Shown here: positions 1 to 6,647 of the stretch, piece after piece | How positions within the stretch are numbered: the stretch's first letter is position 1 | Layout: the number at the start of each line of letters is the position of its first letter | Source: Arenicella sp. | GTDB taxonomy: Bacteria > Pseudomonadota > Gammaproteobacteria > Arenicellales > Arenicellaceae | Length of the DNA stretch: 18,176 nucleotides | NCBI GenBank assembly: GCA_018677115.1 | Contig: JAHHOC010000403.1 | Location: 1 to 18,176, forward strand | Reading direction: 5' to 3' | Position numbers and translations under genes: made by a program | Notes under the pieces: model-generated | Databases searched by the model: none | What the model was told of the DNA's origin: nothing | What the model saw: the letters and a program-made list of their open reading frames with translations, nothing else

Positions 1-219
1 GCCCTGTTATTACTGGGCGGCCTGGAGACCTTGCAAACTGCCAGCATCGTCGGCGGCGCGCCACTATTGGTAATCGCGGTGCTACTGTGTATGTCGATAT
101 ACAAGATAAGCAGATACGATTTACAGAATCAGCCACATGTCGAATCCGATGAGATTGACGTGAACAAATTTCCTGAACACGACCACTGGCATCCAAAGGG
201 AACCTGGGATGTAGATTAG
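1..219 (+). CDS. BCCT-family transporter, C-terminal end (partial)
   Basis: Only the last 72 codons lie in the window; the frame is open from base 1 to a TAG stop at 217-219. The visible part starts with a Leu/Gly-rich run, then GGLETLQTASIVGG and a hydrophobic segment. That resembles the last transmembrane helix of betaine/carnitine/choline transporters, where GG..ALQTA(S/T)I is characteristic. After the helix comes a charged cytoplasmic tail of about 35 residues, rich in Asp, Glu and His. The family imports zwitterionic quaternary-amine compounds using a sodium or proton gradient, as osmoprotectants or as carbon and nitrogen sources. The gene converges on the GGT-like gene with only 38 bases between the two stops, and no clear terminator is visible there. 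The substrate cannot be told from this fragment. Confidence 0.75.
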   Translation, partial: ALLLLGGLETLQTASIVGGAPLLVIAVLLCMSIYKISRYDLQNQPHVESDEIDVNKFPEHDHWHPKGTWDVD

Positions 220-257
220 CGGCTGATATTTGACCTGCCACCCATCGCTGCCTGCGT

Positions 258-1802
258 CTATGATGTTATAAAGCAGGCTCCGTGACGGCGGTCGTCCGCG
301 AGCGCATGCAAATTGCCGTTGGCATCGCAGCCAGCTACATTGAGTGCCCCAAAATACATATCCCTGTCAGCGAAGGGGCGCAGCTTGAACTCGCGCGCAG
401 CCAGGCTGACATCAATTCCGGGTTCATGCTGCAGCACGAATTCACCACCGATATGTTCAACGTGGAGCCTCGGTGCACTCACCATCTGCTCAAATCCCAG
501 TTGGTCAAAAGCGAATCGGCGCCAACCCTGGAAAATGGTTGTGGTAATGCGGCTGGCACCGGGAGAGCCCATGGCCAGGGTGGTGCCGTTCTCATGCCAG
601 GCCAGCGTGGGGGACATATTCGATACCAGTCGCCCCCCCGGCGGAATGCGAAAGCATCCGGTGGGATTCAGTTCAGGCTCGCCCAGACTGTTGTTGGTCG
701 GTATTCCTGTGCCGGGTATGGAGATACCGGAGCCATAACCGTTACTCATGGTAATCGCCACTGCACTGCCGTCTGCGGTGGCGGAACTCAAGTGCATGGT
801 ATTAGGCGACAAGGTTTTTTCGAAGAAATGCTGCAGCCAGGGTTTTTCAAGGATCAACGAGGCTCGTGCCGCGTTCCAATTAGCACCCCCCTCGGACTCG
901 CGCAGGGAAAACATCATGCGTTGAATGCGCGCGATAAGCTGGATTTTTTCCGCCTCAGTCATACGTTCATGCCACATGGCGTCGAATAATTGCACCATAG
1001 ACCCGACCATAGCACCGCCTATTGAGGGAGGCGGATTGAGGGCCAGGTCGAAGCCATATGAGCGCAGTGTAATGGGCTCGCGCACCTCAGCGCGGTATGC
1101 GGCCAGATCTGCCATGGTGACATAGCCGCCGTTGTCGCCTATTTCCCTTGCCAAGGCCTGGCCAAGGTCTCCCCGGTAAAGCGCATCGGCACCCTCGAGG
1201 CCGATAAGCTCTAGCGAACTGTCCAAGTGCGGCATCCGGTAAAAGTCGCCGTCACTCAGCGGATTCTCACCATCAGGGAAAAAGGCTTCGCGGCTTTCCT
1301 GCTGGTCAAAGAACACGGCATGGCCGGCCAAGGCTAACCATTTGACCAGGGTGTGGCTGGCGGTGCAGCCGGATTTCGCCAGCGCCACTGCGGGAACCAG
1401 CAACTCCTTCCACGGCAGTGAGCCGTGGCGCCGCCATGCCAACTCCAACGCCCGCAACATGCCGGGCACAGCTACCGAACCATGCCCCACGTTCACGGTA
1501 ATTCCATCGCCGTAGGGAATGGTTGCCCGCTTTAAACCGGCCTGTGCCCGCTGCAATTCAGAATTTGGAACCGAAGGCATGGCATCGGCCCCGTCGATCA
1601 GCTCCGGCGCCTTGCCGGGTAACTTAATGGCGATAAACGCCGACCCGCCCAGCGAACACATGAGTGCTTCCGATACCGTGGCGGCCAAGGCGCTGCCCAC
1701 AGCGATATCCACCGCGTTGCCACCCATAGCAGCAATATCACGGCCAGCGGCAACGGTATAGGGCGATTCTGAAGCGATGGAAAATGCAGTACTGGCGGTC
1801 AT
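258..1802 (-). CDS. Gamma-glutamyltransferase-fold (Ntn) amidohydrolase, atypical
   Basis: A 514-residue protein of the GGT family, whose proenzymes self-cleave to expose a Thr nucleophile. The N-terminus carries the family signature GGNAVDIAVG (27-36). The candidate nucleophile is Thr335 in NTMHLS, leaving a small subunit of about 180 residues, the usual size. Also present are NNSLGEPELNP (370-380), SNMSPT (394-399) and GSPGASR (412-418), which match the acceptor and oxyanion-hole regions. The loop that in E. coli GGT reads FRE.AP and holds the glutamate-binding Arg is here LIDGADAMP (68-76), with no Arg. No signal peptide is seen, although classical bacterial GGT is periplasmic. It is the last gene of the minus-strand cluster, 27 bases after the NUDIX gene. 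I see no clear ribosome binding site. It may hydrolyse another amide, as HpxW (oxamate amidohydrolase, same family) does. Family is firm, substrate unknown. Confidence 0.85.
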   Translation of the reverse strand: MTASTAFSIASESPYTVAAGRDIAAMGGNAVDIAVGSALAATVSEALMCSLGGSAFIAIKLPGKAPELIDGADAMPSVPNSELQRAQAGLKRATIPYGDGITVNVGHGSVAVPGMLRALELAWRRHGSLPWKELLVPAVALAKSGCTASHTLVKWLALAGHAVFFDQQESREAFFPDGENPLSDGDFYRMPHLDSSLELIGLEGADALYRGDLGQALAREIGDNGGYVTMADLAAYRAEVREPITLRSYGFDLALNPPPSIGGAMVGSMVQLFDAMWHERMTEAEKIQLIARIQRMMFSLRESEGGANWNAARASLILEKPWLQHFFEKTLSPNTMHLSSATADGSAVAITMSNGYGSGISIPGTGIPTNNSLGEPELNPTGCFRIPPGGRLVSNMSPTLAWHENGTTLAMGSPGASRITTTIFQGWRRFAFDQLGFEQMVSAPRLHVEHIGGEFVLQHEPGIDVSLAAREFKLRPFADRDMYFGALNVAGCDANGNLHALADDRRHGACFITS

Positions 1803-1829
1803 GGGAAAACCGTGGTGTTTGGCTGTTTG

Positions 1830-2417
1830 TTATCGCAGCAAGTTGGCACTCGCCCAAAACAAAGTTGCAAGCGAGATTGCGTCGGTGATTTCTCCGTTCA
1901 TAGCCATCTGGCAAGCCGTTTCAAGCGGGACTTTTCGCAGGCTCAACTTTTCTTCCTCTTCCGGCTCTGGCATCCCCTCAACCAGATTCTCGGCAAGAAA
2001 AACAATTGCCCTTTCATTGGTCGCGGAATTCGATAAATGCATCTCAAAGATCTGTTTCCAGTCGCTTGCTACGAGCCCTGTCTCCTCTTTGAGTTCCCGT
2101 TGTGCGCTTTCTAGCGGTAGCTCGCCTAATCCGCCGCCGCCCTCAGGAATTTCCCAGCTATAGTGTGACAGAGGGTAACGGTACTGGCCGACCAGCCAGG
2201 TGTTTAACTGTTCATCGATGGGAAGGATGCCGATGGCCAGATGCTTGAATTCTACAACGCCGTAAATTCCGTCCTTGTTGGCAGGATTGATGATCTGATC
2301 CTCGCGCACCCTGATCCACGGATTGTCGTAGTGCACTTTCGATCCTTTGGTCTGCCAAGGATTTTCTTCTTGCATAGGCGTTAATTGTCGCATAGCGGGT
2401 TTGTCGTGTATATCCAT
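1830..2417 (-). CDS. NUDIX hydrolase, ADP-ribose pyrophosphatase-like
   Basis: A 195-residue protein with a complete NUDIX box at about 93-115: G, five residues, E, seven residues (LPLESAQ), then RELKEETGL, exactly the GX5EX7REUXEEXGU pattern. The Glu residues of REL.EE bind the divalent metal. The layout, with WEIPEGGGG before the box and an acidic EPEEEEKLS stretch after it, resembles ADP-ribose or sugar-nucleotide pyrophosphatases, which split a nucleoside diphosphate linked to X. It starts 15 bases after the DAO-type flavoprotein stop, in the same direction, and precedes the GGT-like gene, so it is probably cotranscribed with the oxidoreductase genes. A link to that pathway is not evident from its sequence; it may be a housekeeping passenger or remove a damaged cofactor. 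The start is uncertain: ATG codons at residues 9 and 15 are alternatives, and none has a clear ribosome binding site. Confidence 0.88.
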   Translation of the reverse strand: MDIHDKPAMRQLTPMQEENPWQTKGSKVHYDNPWIRVREDQIINPANKDGIYGVVEFKHLAIGILPIDEQLNTWLVGQYRYPLSHYSWEIPEGGGGLGELPLESAQRELKEETGLVASDWKQIFEMHLSNSATNERAIVFLAENLVEGMPEPEEEEKLSLRKVPLETACQMAMNGEITDAISLATLFWASANLLR

Positions 2418-2432
2418 GGCTGGAAACAGCCG

Positions 2433-3566
2433 CTAGCCGACACTGGTGTTTCTCTCCTGCTCCTGAAAACGCCTGATATCAAAAGGCTCTATCGGCATGG
2501 CGGTTTTTCCATCAATAATCAATTCCGACATGATGCGCCCGACAACCGGTGACAATTGAAATCCGTGCGCGGAAAACCCGAACGCATGGAACACGCCCCT
2601 CGCCCGCGAACTGGCGCTGATCACCGGAATATTGTCTGGCATGAATGCCTCGATTCCCGCCCAGGCACGAACAATCCTCGCCGAACCCATGTGAGGAAAA
2701 AGCTGGGTAACGGTCTTTGCACTGGTTTTCAGTGCAGTGAAGTCTATATCGGCGTGTTCCCGCTCGAGGTCAAGCCGCGCCATGTGCGCACCGCCAATGA
2801 TAACGGTGCCATTTGGCATTTGTTTGAATGACAGTTTGTGCCCCACAGCGCCGACTACCGGATCAAGAAAGTGCGGCAGGCGTTCTGTAACCATTAGCAT
2901 CGGCGCCCCAGGAGTCAGCGGCACTGGCTCACCAAACCATTCAGCAACTTGGTTAGCCCAGGCACCTGCACAATTGACGATATTGGAGGCACTGAACACG
3001 CCTTGAGCGGTGGCTACACTCCATCCGGAATCGCCTTGGTCAACACCTGTCACATCAACGTCAGTAATTATCTGCACGCCAAGCTCCACAGCCTTGTGGC
3101 GAAACGCCGTAGCGGCATGAAACGGTCGCGCAAATCCATCTTCGGGACTGTACAGCGCACCGACACAGCCGCTGACCAGTCTTGGTACCAGTTCATAAAG
3201 CTTGTGCTGATCAATAATACGCTCATGGTGGAAACCGCTGGCGTTTAGCTCATCGACACGCGCCTGCAAGCTCTGCAGCTCTGCCTCGGTCTCAGCCACC
3301 TTCACCTGGCCACTGAGTACCACATCGCAGTCGCTATCTACCAGAGCAGATATATTTTTCCAGATTTCGGATGCAGCAACGGTAAGCGGTATTTCAGCCA
3401 TGTGCCGGTTCAGCTGGCGCAAGCCACCCGCATTGACACCGGAGGCATGGCGAGCAGGACTGTGCCTTTCCAGCACAATGGCCTTGTAGCCACGCAGTGC
3501 CAGGTGTAATGCGGTAGACAGGCCCATTAGTCCACCACCGATAACGATTGTATCGGCTTTGATCAT
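2433..3566 (-). CDS. DAO-family FAD oxidoreductase, beta subunit of a hydroxyproline/opine-type dehydrogenase
   Basis: A 377-residue D-amino-acid-oxidase-type flavoprotein. The dinucleotide-binding motif IGGGLMG is at 9-15, ending in an acidic residue (VLE) that binds the FAD ribose. HASGVNAGG follows at about 41-49, NCAGAWA lies near 198-204, and the C-terminal HAFGFSAHGFQLSP is the usual FAD/substrate loop of sarcosine oxidase beta subunits and their relatives. In this family the protein oxidises a C-N bond of an amino or imino acid and passes electrons to partner subunits. The start codon overlaps the stop of the previous gene in an ATGA (3563-3566), so translation is probably coupled. Together with the two genes before it, it resembles the catalytic subunit of D-hydroxyproline dehydrogenase (LhpB/HypO type), opine oxidase (OoxB) or HcnC. 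The exact substrate is not readable from sequence. Confidence 0.88.
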   Translation of the reverse strand: MIKADTIVIGGGLMGLSTALHLALRGYKAIVLERHSPARHASGVNAGGLRQLNRHMAEIPLTVAASEIWKNISALVDSDCDVVLSGQVKVAETEAELQSLQARVDELNASGFHHERIIDQHKLYELVPRLVSGCVGALYSPEDGFARPFHAATAFRHKAVELGVQIITDVDVTGVDQGDSGWSVATAQGVFSASNIVNCAGAWANQVAEWFGEPVPLTPGAPMLMVTERLPHFLDPVVGAVGHKLSFKQMPNGTVIIGGAHMARLDLEREHADIDFTALKTSAKTVTQLFPHMGSARIVRAWAGIEAFMPDNIPVISASSRARGVFHAFGFSAHGFQLSPVVGRIMSELIIDGKTAMPIEPFDIRRFQEQERNTSVG

Positions 3567-4963
3567 GCTCCGCCGCCTGCCTGCATATCTTCCAGTGCGG
3601 CAAGTTGCGAAATGGTCAGTGGACGGATTGGTGGCCGTATGCGATACCCGCCGGCTGCCATCATGTCCACGTCCAGCTCGTGGGCTAACAGTTGGCCGAC
3701 GGCGTTATTACACTGCCGCCCCTGGCATGGCCCCATGCCGCAGCGGGTTAAAAATTTCACCTGGTTGGTATCATGATGACCGTCTTGTATTGCCCTGCGG
3801 ACCTGACCCGCAGTTATCTCTTCGCAACGGCAAATGACAGTTGCGTCGTCGGGTTGATAAAGTAATTCAGGTGGCGGACGGAACATGGCTTCCAGAAACG
3901 GTCGAACCCGCAGGTCGTCATTCAGCCAACGCTGATCGTCACGGCCAATCTCATCGCGCCGCATTGAGCCCACGTGACCGAGGGCGTGGGCGCTTCCTAA
4001 TCCTGCGATGCGACCTGCGTGCCGCGCTGCAACCGCGCCACCGATACCTGCACCATCACCTGCAATAGCAATGCCAGCAAGTGAGCTGTTGCACCATTCA
4101 TCGGTCTGTGGCCGCCAACATAATTGAGCGGAATCCCAACGGTGATCACAACCTGCACAGCGACTTAGGTGGCTATCGGGAACGACACCGAAATGAGTCA
4201 ACAGCAATGATGTTTCGATGCGCTTGCTGGTATTGCGATGATCAAATTCGACCGCCTCGATAGAGTCAGTACCCGTGGCCCGCAAATTTCTGACTCCGGT
4301 GAAATACGGTACCCGCGCCATCTTTAACTGCAATTGGTAACGCAGGCCCTTGATTATGTAGTGATGGGCCAACAACGCTTCGGGCAGCCTTGGTAAGGCC
4401 CGCCAGAAATTGCCATGCGGTGTCATATCCAGGATTGCGCCAATGGACACGCCAGCTTGCAGGTACTGCCAGGCCAGTAAAAGTAGTAACGGGCCGCTCC
4501 CGGCCAGCACCAGTCCGTCAGCCGGAACCAGCGCGGAGGATTTCAAAAGAATCTGGCCTGCTCCCGCAGGCATGACGCCCGGCAAAGTCCAGCCGGGAAA
4601 AGGCACCGGTCTCTCCATTGCGCCACTGGCGATAATCACTCGCTTGGCATGCAACAATGATGTTTTGCCATCTCGGAGAATACCTACCTCGCAGCGGCCA
4701 TTAAGATTCCACACCGTTGTGTTCGGTAGATGCCGCGCACCACTTTGCTCGAACTGTGTTACCAGATCCCGCCCGGCTTGATAATCCGGGCCAAGCAATC
4801 TGGCGCGTTGCTCCGGAACAGTTTGCACAGCTCGATAGACCTGTCCGCCGGGAGTAGATTGCTCATCGAGCAGCAGGCACTCGGCTCCTTCATTTGCTGC
4901 GGCTGTCGCTGCCGCCAGACCAGCTGGACCACCGCCAATTACGATCAGTTCGTGGTGTTCCAT
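3563..4963 (-). CDS. FAD/NAD-binding oxidoreductase with BFD-type [2Fe-2S] domain, alpha subunit
   Basis: A 466-residue protein with an N-terminal FAD site (IGGGPAG, 9-15), a second nucleotide-binding motif (AGSGPLL, 154-160), AIAGDGAGIGG (299-309), and a C-terminal BFD-like iron-sulfur domain with CRC (378-380) and CGMGPC (408-413) supplying four cysteines. This order matches the alpha subunits of three-part amino-acid dehydrogenases: HcnB, OoxA, LhpE and the heterotetrameric sarcosine oxidase relatives. It would relay electrons between the DAO-type subunit and the small ferredoxin-like subunit. I chose the ATG at 4963 because the next residues run straight into the FAD motif and because it overlaps the upstream stop as TGATG. 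The frame stays open 36 codons further upstream, but that part lies inside the [2Fe-2S] gene. Confidence 0.88.
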   Translation of the reverse strand: MEHHELIVIGGGPAGLAAATAAANEGAECLLLDEQSTPGGQVYRAVQTVPEQRARLLGPDYQAGRDLVTQFEQSGARHLPNTTVWNLNGRCEVGILRDGKTSLLHAKRVIIASGAMERPVPFPGWTLPGVMPAGAGQILLKSSALVPADGLVLAGSGPLLLLLAWQYLQAGVSIGAILDMTPHGNFWRALPRLPEALLAHHYIIKGLRYQLQLKMARVPYFTGVRNLRATGTDSIEAVEFDHRNTSKRIETSLLLTHFGVVPDSHLSRCAGCDHRWDSAQLCWRPQTDEWCNSSLAGIAIAGDGAGIGGAVAARHAGRIAGLGSAHALGHVGSMRRDEIGRDDQRWLNDDLRVRPFLEAMFRPPPELLYQPDDATVICRCEEITAGQVRRAIQDGHHDTNQVKFLTRCGMGPCQGRQCNNAVGQLLAHELDVDMMAAGGYRIRPPIRPLTISQLAALEDMQAGGGA

Positions 4964-5268
4964 CAGGGATATTCCGGGGAAGCTCCCGGCTGACGGCGGA
5001 TCTGCATCCCTTGTTCCACGGAAATCTGGCAGGACTGGCGATTGGGAACACCGTTGATTTCTACCAGGCATTCAAAGCACACTCCCATCATGCAGTAGGG
5101 CGCTCGCGGTGCACCGGAAACAGGGGTGGTGCGGCACCATGGCAGTCCACTGGCAAATATCGCGGCTGCCACCGATTCACCCTCGAGAACGCGGGTTTTG
5201 GTTCCCTCAATCTCAACTTCAACCCAACGACCGTCGGGTTCTTGCAATCGGCGAAATCGTTGCGGCAT
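4963..5268 (-). CDS. Small [2Fe-2S] ferredoxin-like subunit
   Basis: A 101-residue protein carrying CMMGVCFEC followed 12 residues later by a fourth Cys (VPNRQSC): the CX4CX2C...C spacing of plant-type [2Fe-2S] folds in HcnA, OoxC, LhpF and similar subunits. RVLEGESVAAAI before the cysteines is the usual beta-grasp region of this group. It is the electron-transfer subunit of the dehydrogenase formed with the next two genes. Its start overlaps the stop of the cyclodeaminase-family gene as TAATG (5266-5270), and its own stop overlaps the next start as TGATG (4961-4965), so the set is tightly coupled. Length and cysteine pattern are typical; nothing looks broken. Confidence 0.88.
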   Translation of the reverse strand: MPQRFRRLQEPDGRWVEVEIEGTKTRVLEGESVAAAIFASGLPWCRTTPVSGAPRAPYCMMGVCFECLVEINGVPNRQSCQISVEQGMQIRRQPGASPEYP

Positions 5269-6326
5269 TAAAGACGGACCCGCTCAGCGATATCGCGGTG
5301 TTCAAAGATCATTTCATGCTGCAACTCCAGTTGCTGCCCTGCACCCGCTGCCTTAGCTCGTCGGTACATGGTCAAGGCAATAGCAACATCAAGGAATGAC
5401 AAGCCCACGGCATTAAAATAAATCCGTTCCTGTTCTGACTCGCGTCCGGGTTTGTCGCCGGAAACCAGTTCGTGAAGATTGGCATGCAGGTCGTGATTGC
5501 CGATCAGCCCCTCTTTATACATCCGGCTCAGGGTTTGGGTGCGGTGTGTGACTGTCTCCCAGTCATCACAGACAATCTTGTCGCTCTGCCCGACAACGGC
5601 ATATTCATCTTCCCAACCGCCGACATGACTGTAAAAAGCGCCTGGCTTGACCCATTCGGCCTTGAGTAACGGCGCCTGCGCGCTGGTTGCGGTCACCAGT
5701 ATATCCGCGTCCTCCATGGCAGTCCGCGCATTGCCATTGGCAGCGATAAATTGCATATCCGGTACAATAGGCGCCAACTGGTCAATGAACTCTTTTTCCT
5801 CAACTGCAGTTAACGCTGAAACCCGGCACTGTTTCAAGCTTGGACGCGCCACTTTCATTGCCAGCAGGTGCATCTTTGCCTGTTCTCCCGCACCGATAAA
5901 GCCAATTGTTTCCGATGCCTCACGGGCGAGATACCTTGCAGCAACTGCACCCACTGCGCCAACGCGCATATTGGAAGCAAGCGTGCCGTCCATCACCGCC
6001 ACCGGGAAACCGTGCTCGATCTCAGAAAGAACAAAAATGGCAGAGAGATTCTGGAGATCGTATTTGCGCGGGTTCTCGGGGAAAACTGATACCCACTTCA
6101 TGCCACAGATCTTGTCATCCAGCATGGTTGCCGGCAGGCAGTTTATGCGCTCCTGCGTACCCTGATCGAAAATTTGCACGATCTTGTCGGGGAACATAAT
6201 GGAACCCCCTTCGAACGCCAGCAAAGCTTTCTCCACCACATCAAGAATCTCCGGCATATCGAAACAACCGGCGCTGAGCAAATCTTCCTGGGAAAAATAA
6301 TTGAAATCGACTTCGTGTTTGGTCAC
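5268..6326 (-). CDS. Ornithine cyclodeaminase/mu-crystallin family protein, atypical active site
   Basis: A 352-residue member of the OCD/mu-crystallin family of NAD(P)-dependent enzymes, which includes ornithine cyclodeaminase, pyrroline-2-carboxylate reductase, alanine dehydrogenase of archaea and ectoine-utilisation EutC. Visible marks are GMKWVSVFPEN (75-85, substrate Lys), NMRVGAVGA (119-127, Arg) and the nucleotide-binding FIGAGEQAKMH (143-153). Where classical OCD has GGDCPGKTE with a catalytic Asp, this protein has GGWEDEYAV (236-244). I start it at the GTG at 6324-6326 because GGAG lies seven bases before it; the frame extends 15 codons further only to a TTG without a ribosome binding site. 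It is the first gene of the coupled dehydrogenase set. The neighbouring hydroxyproline/opine-type dehydrogenase suggests work on a cyclic imine or amino acid, but the reaction is unproven. Confidence 0.85.
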   Translation of the reverse strand: MTKHEVDFNYFSQEDLLSAGCFDMPEILDVVEKALLAFEGGSIMFPDKIVQIFDQGTQERINCLPATMLDDKICGMKWVSVFPENPRKYDLQNLSAIFVLSEIEHGFPVAVMDGTLASNMRVGAVGAVAARYLAREASETIGFIGAGEQAKMHLLAMKVARPSLKQCRVSALTAVEEKEFIDQLAPIVPDMQFIAANGNARTAMEDADILVTATSAQAPLLKAEWVKPGAFYSHVGGWEDEYAVVGQSDKIVCDDWETVTHRTQTLSRMYKEGLIGNHDLHANLHELVSGDKPGRESEQERIYFNAVGLSFLDVAIALTMYRRAKAAGAGQQLELQHEMIFEHRDIAERVRL

Positions 6327-6422
6327 CGGTGTTCTCCGTCTCAGGGAGTTTTGTAAGCGAGAAACCCCCAATTTAGTAAATTTGCGAATGCAGGTATTGC
6401 GTGCGTTAAATATACCTCAACT

Positions 6423-6451
6423 TTGTCACGGACTCATTAATCCCTTATGAG
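6423..6451 (+). promoter_or_regulatory. Possible sigma70 promoter
   Basis: TTGTCA (5 of 6 to TTGACA) and TATGAG (4 of 6 to TATAAT) are separated by exactly 17 bases. Transcription would start near 6458, giving the regulator gene a leader of about 190 bases. A start there would fall on the ribosome binding site of the possible small ORF, so this promoter would not serve that ORF well. This is pattern matching only. Confidence 0.35.
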
Positions 6452-6467
6452 ATCAGAGGAGTGATTC

Positions 6468-6572
6468 GTGGCTGGCAGGCATCAGCCAATTGCACGCGCT
6501 GTACGCCACCGCAATGATCATCAGTCAAAGTGGCGGCGAGCTGAACTCGGGCCAAGTCTCGATTATTTTTAA
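6468..6572 (+). CDS. Possible small ORF, 34 residues, basic
   Basis: A GTG at 6468 is preceded by AGGAG (6457-6461) with a six-base spacer, a near-ideal ribosome binding site, and is followed by 34 codons to a TAA at 6570-6572. The peptide would be strongly basic, with seven Arg, one Lys and four His, and it ends in LDYF. Its stop overlaps the first palindrome upstream of the regulator gene. It could be a leader peptide, a small protein or a chance ORF. I recognise no family and no membrane segment. The case rests on the ribosome binding site alone. Confidence 0.25.
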   Translation: MAGRHQPIARAVRHRNDHQSKWRRAELGPSLDYF

Positions 6573-6606
6573 TTTGTATTACAAATGTTGATTTATGTAA
6601 TACAAA
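6572..6606 (+). promoter_or_regulatory. Tandem palindromes, candidate operator overlapping a promoter
   Basis: ATTTGTATTACAAAT (6572-6586) is a perfect 15-base palindrome around 6579. TATGTAATACAAA (6594-6606), centred on 6600, is nearly its reverse complement. The two centres are 21 bp apart, two helical turns, so dimers bound at both would sit on the same DNA face. TTGTAT (6574-6579) and TGTAAT (6596-6601), 16 bases apart, could be -35 and -10 boxes, one inside each palindrome, with a start near 6608 and a 40-base leader to the ATG at 6648. The following gene encodes a ribbon-helix-helix protein, a class that often represses its own operon from such paired sites. Autoregulation is inference. 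Confidence 0.5.
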
Positions 6607-6647
6607 CAATTACAGTAATGCCTCGCACCACCTCTAAAGGTGAATTG

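Larger units (their letters stand above)
6327..6647. promoter_or_regulatory. Divergent intergenic region between the two transcription units
   Basis: This 321-bp stretch separates the minus-strand catabolic cluster from the plus-strand regulator/hydrolase pair and must hold the control signals of both. On the plus strand, TTGTCA (6423-6428) and TATGAG (6446-6451), 17 bases apart, form a plausible sigma70 promoter. Further on lie a possible small ORF (6468-6572) and a pair of palindromes (6572-6606). CTCAT (6433-6437) and ATGAG (6447-6451) form a weak inverted repeat over the spacer and -10 box. For the minus-strand cluster I found a ribosome binding site, but no convincing -35/-10 pair. Confidence 0.5.

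Noticed and set aside
282..989. Long open frame (235 codons) on the plus strand
   Set aside because: It lies wholly opposite the GGT-like gene, shows no recognisable family, and the minus-strand frame has clear GGT motifs.
4963..5071. N-terminal extension of the FAD/BFD oxidoreductase
   Set aside because: It overlaps the [2Fe-2S] subunit gene, and the ATG at 4963 begins directly before the FAD motif in a TGATG overlap.
6327..6371. TTG start at 6371 for the cyclodeaminase-like protein
   Set aside because: The GTG at 6326 has GGAG seven bases upstream; the TTG has no ribosome binding site and the added residues look random.
6461..6517. Alternative 18-codon ORF from the GTG at 6461 with a CX2C motif
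   Set aside because: Its start codon falls within the ribosome binding site and nothing precedes it; too short to support.
6585..6647. Earlier ATG starts at 6585 and 6618 for the ribbon-helix-helix protein
   Set aside because: They lack ribosome binding sites and the 6585 start would place coding sequence over the palindromes; 6648 has AAGGTG at a good distance.
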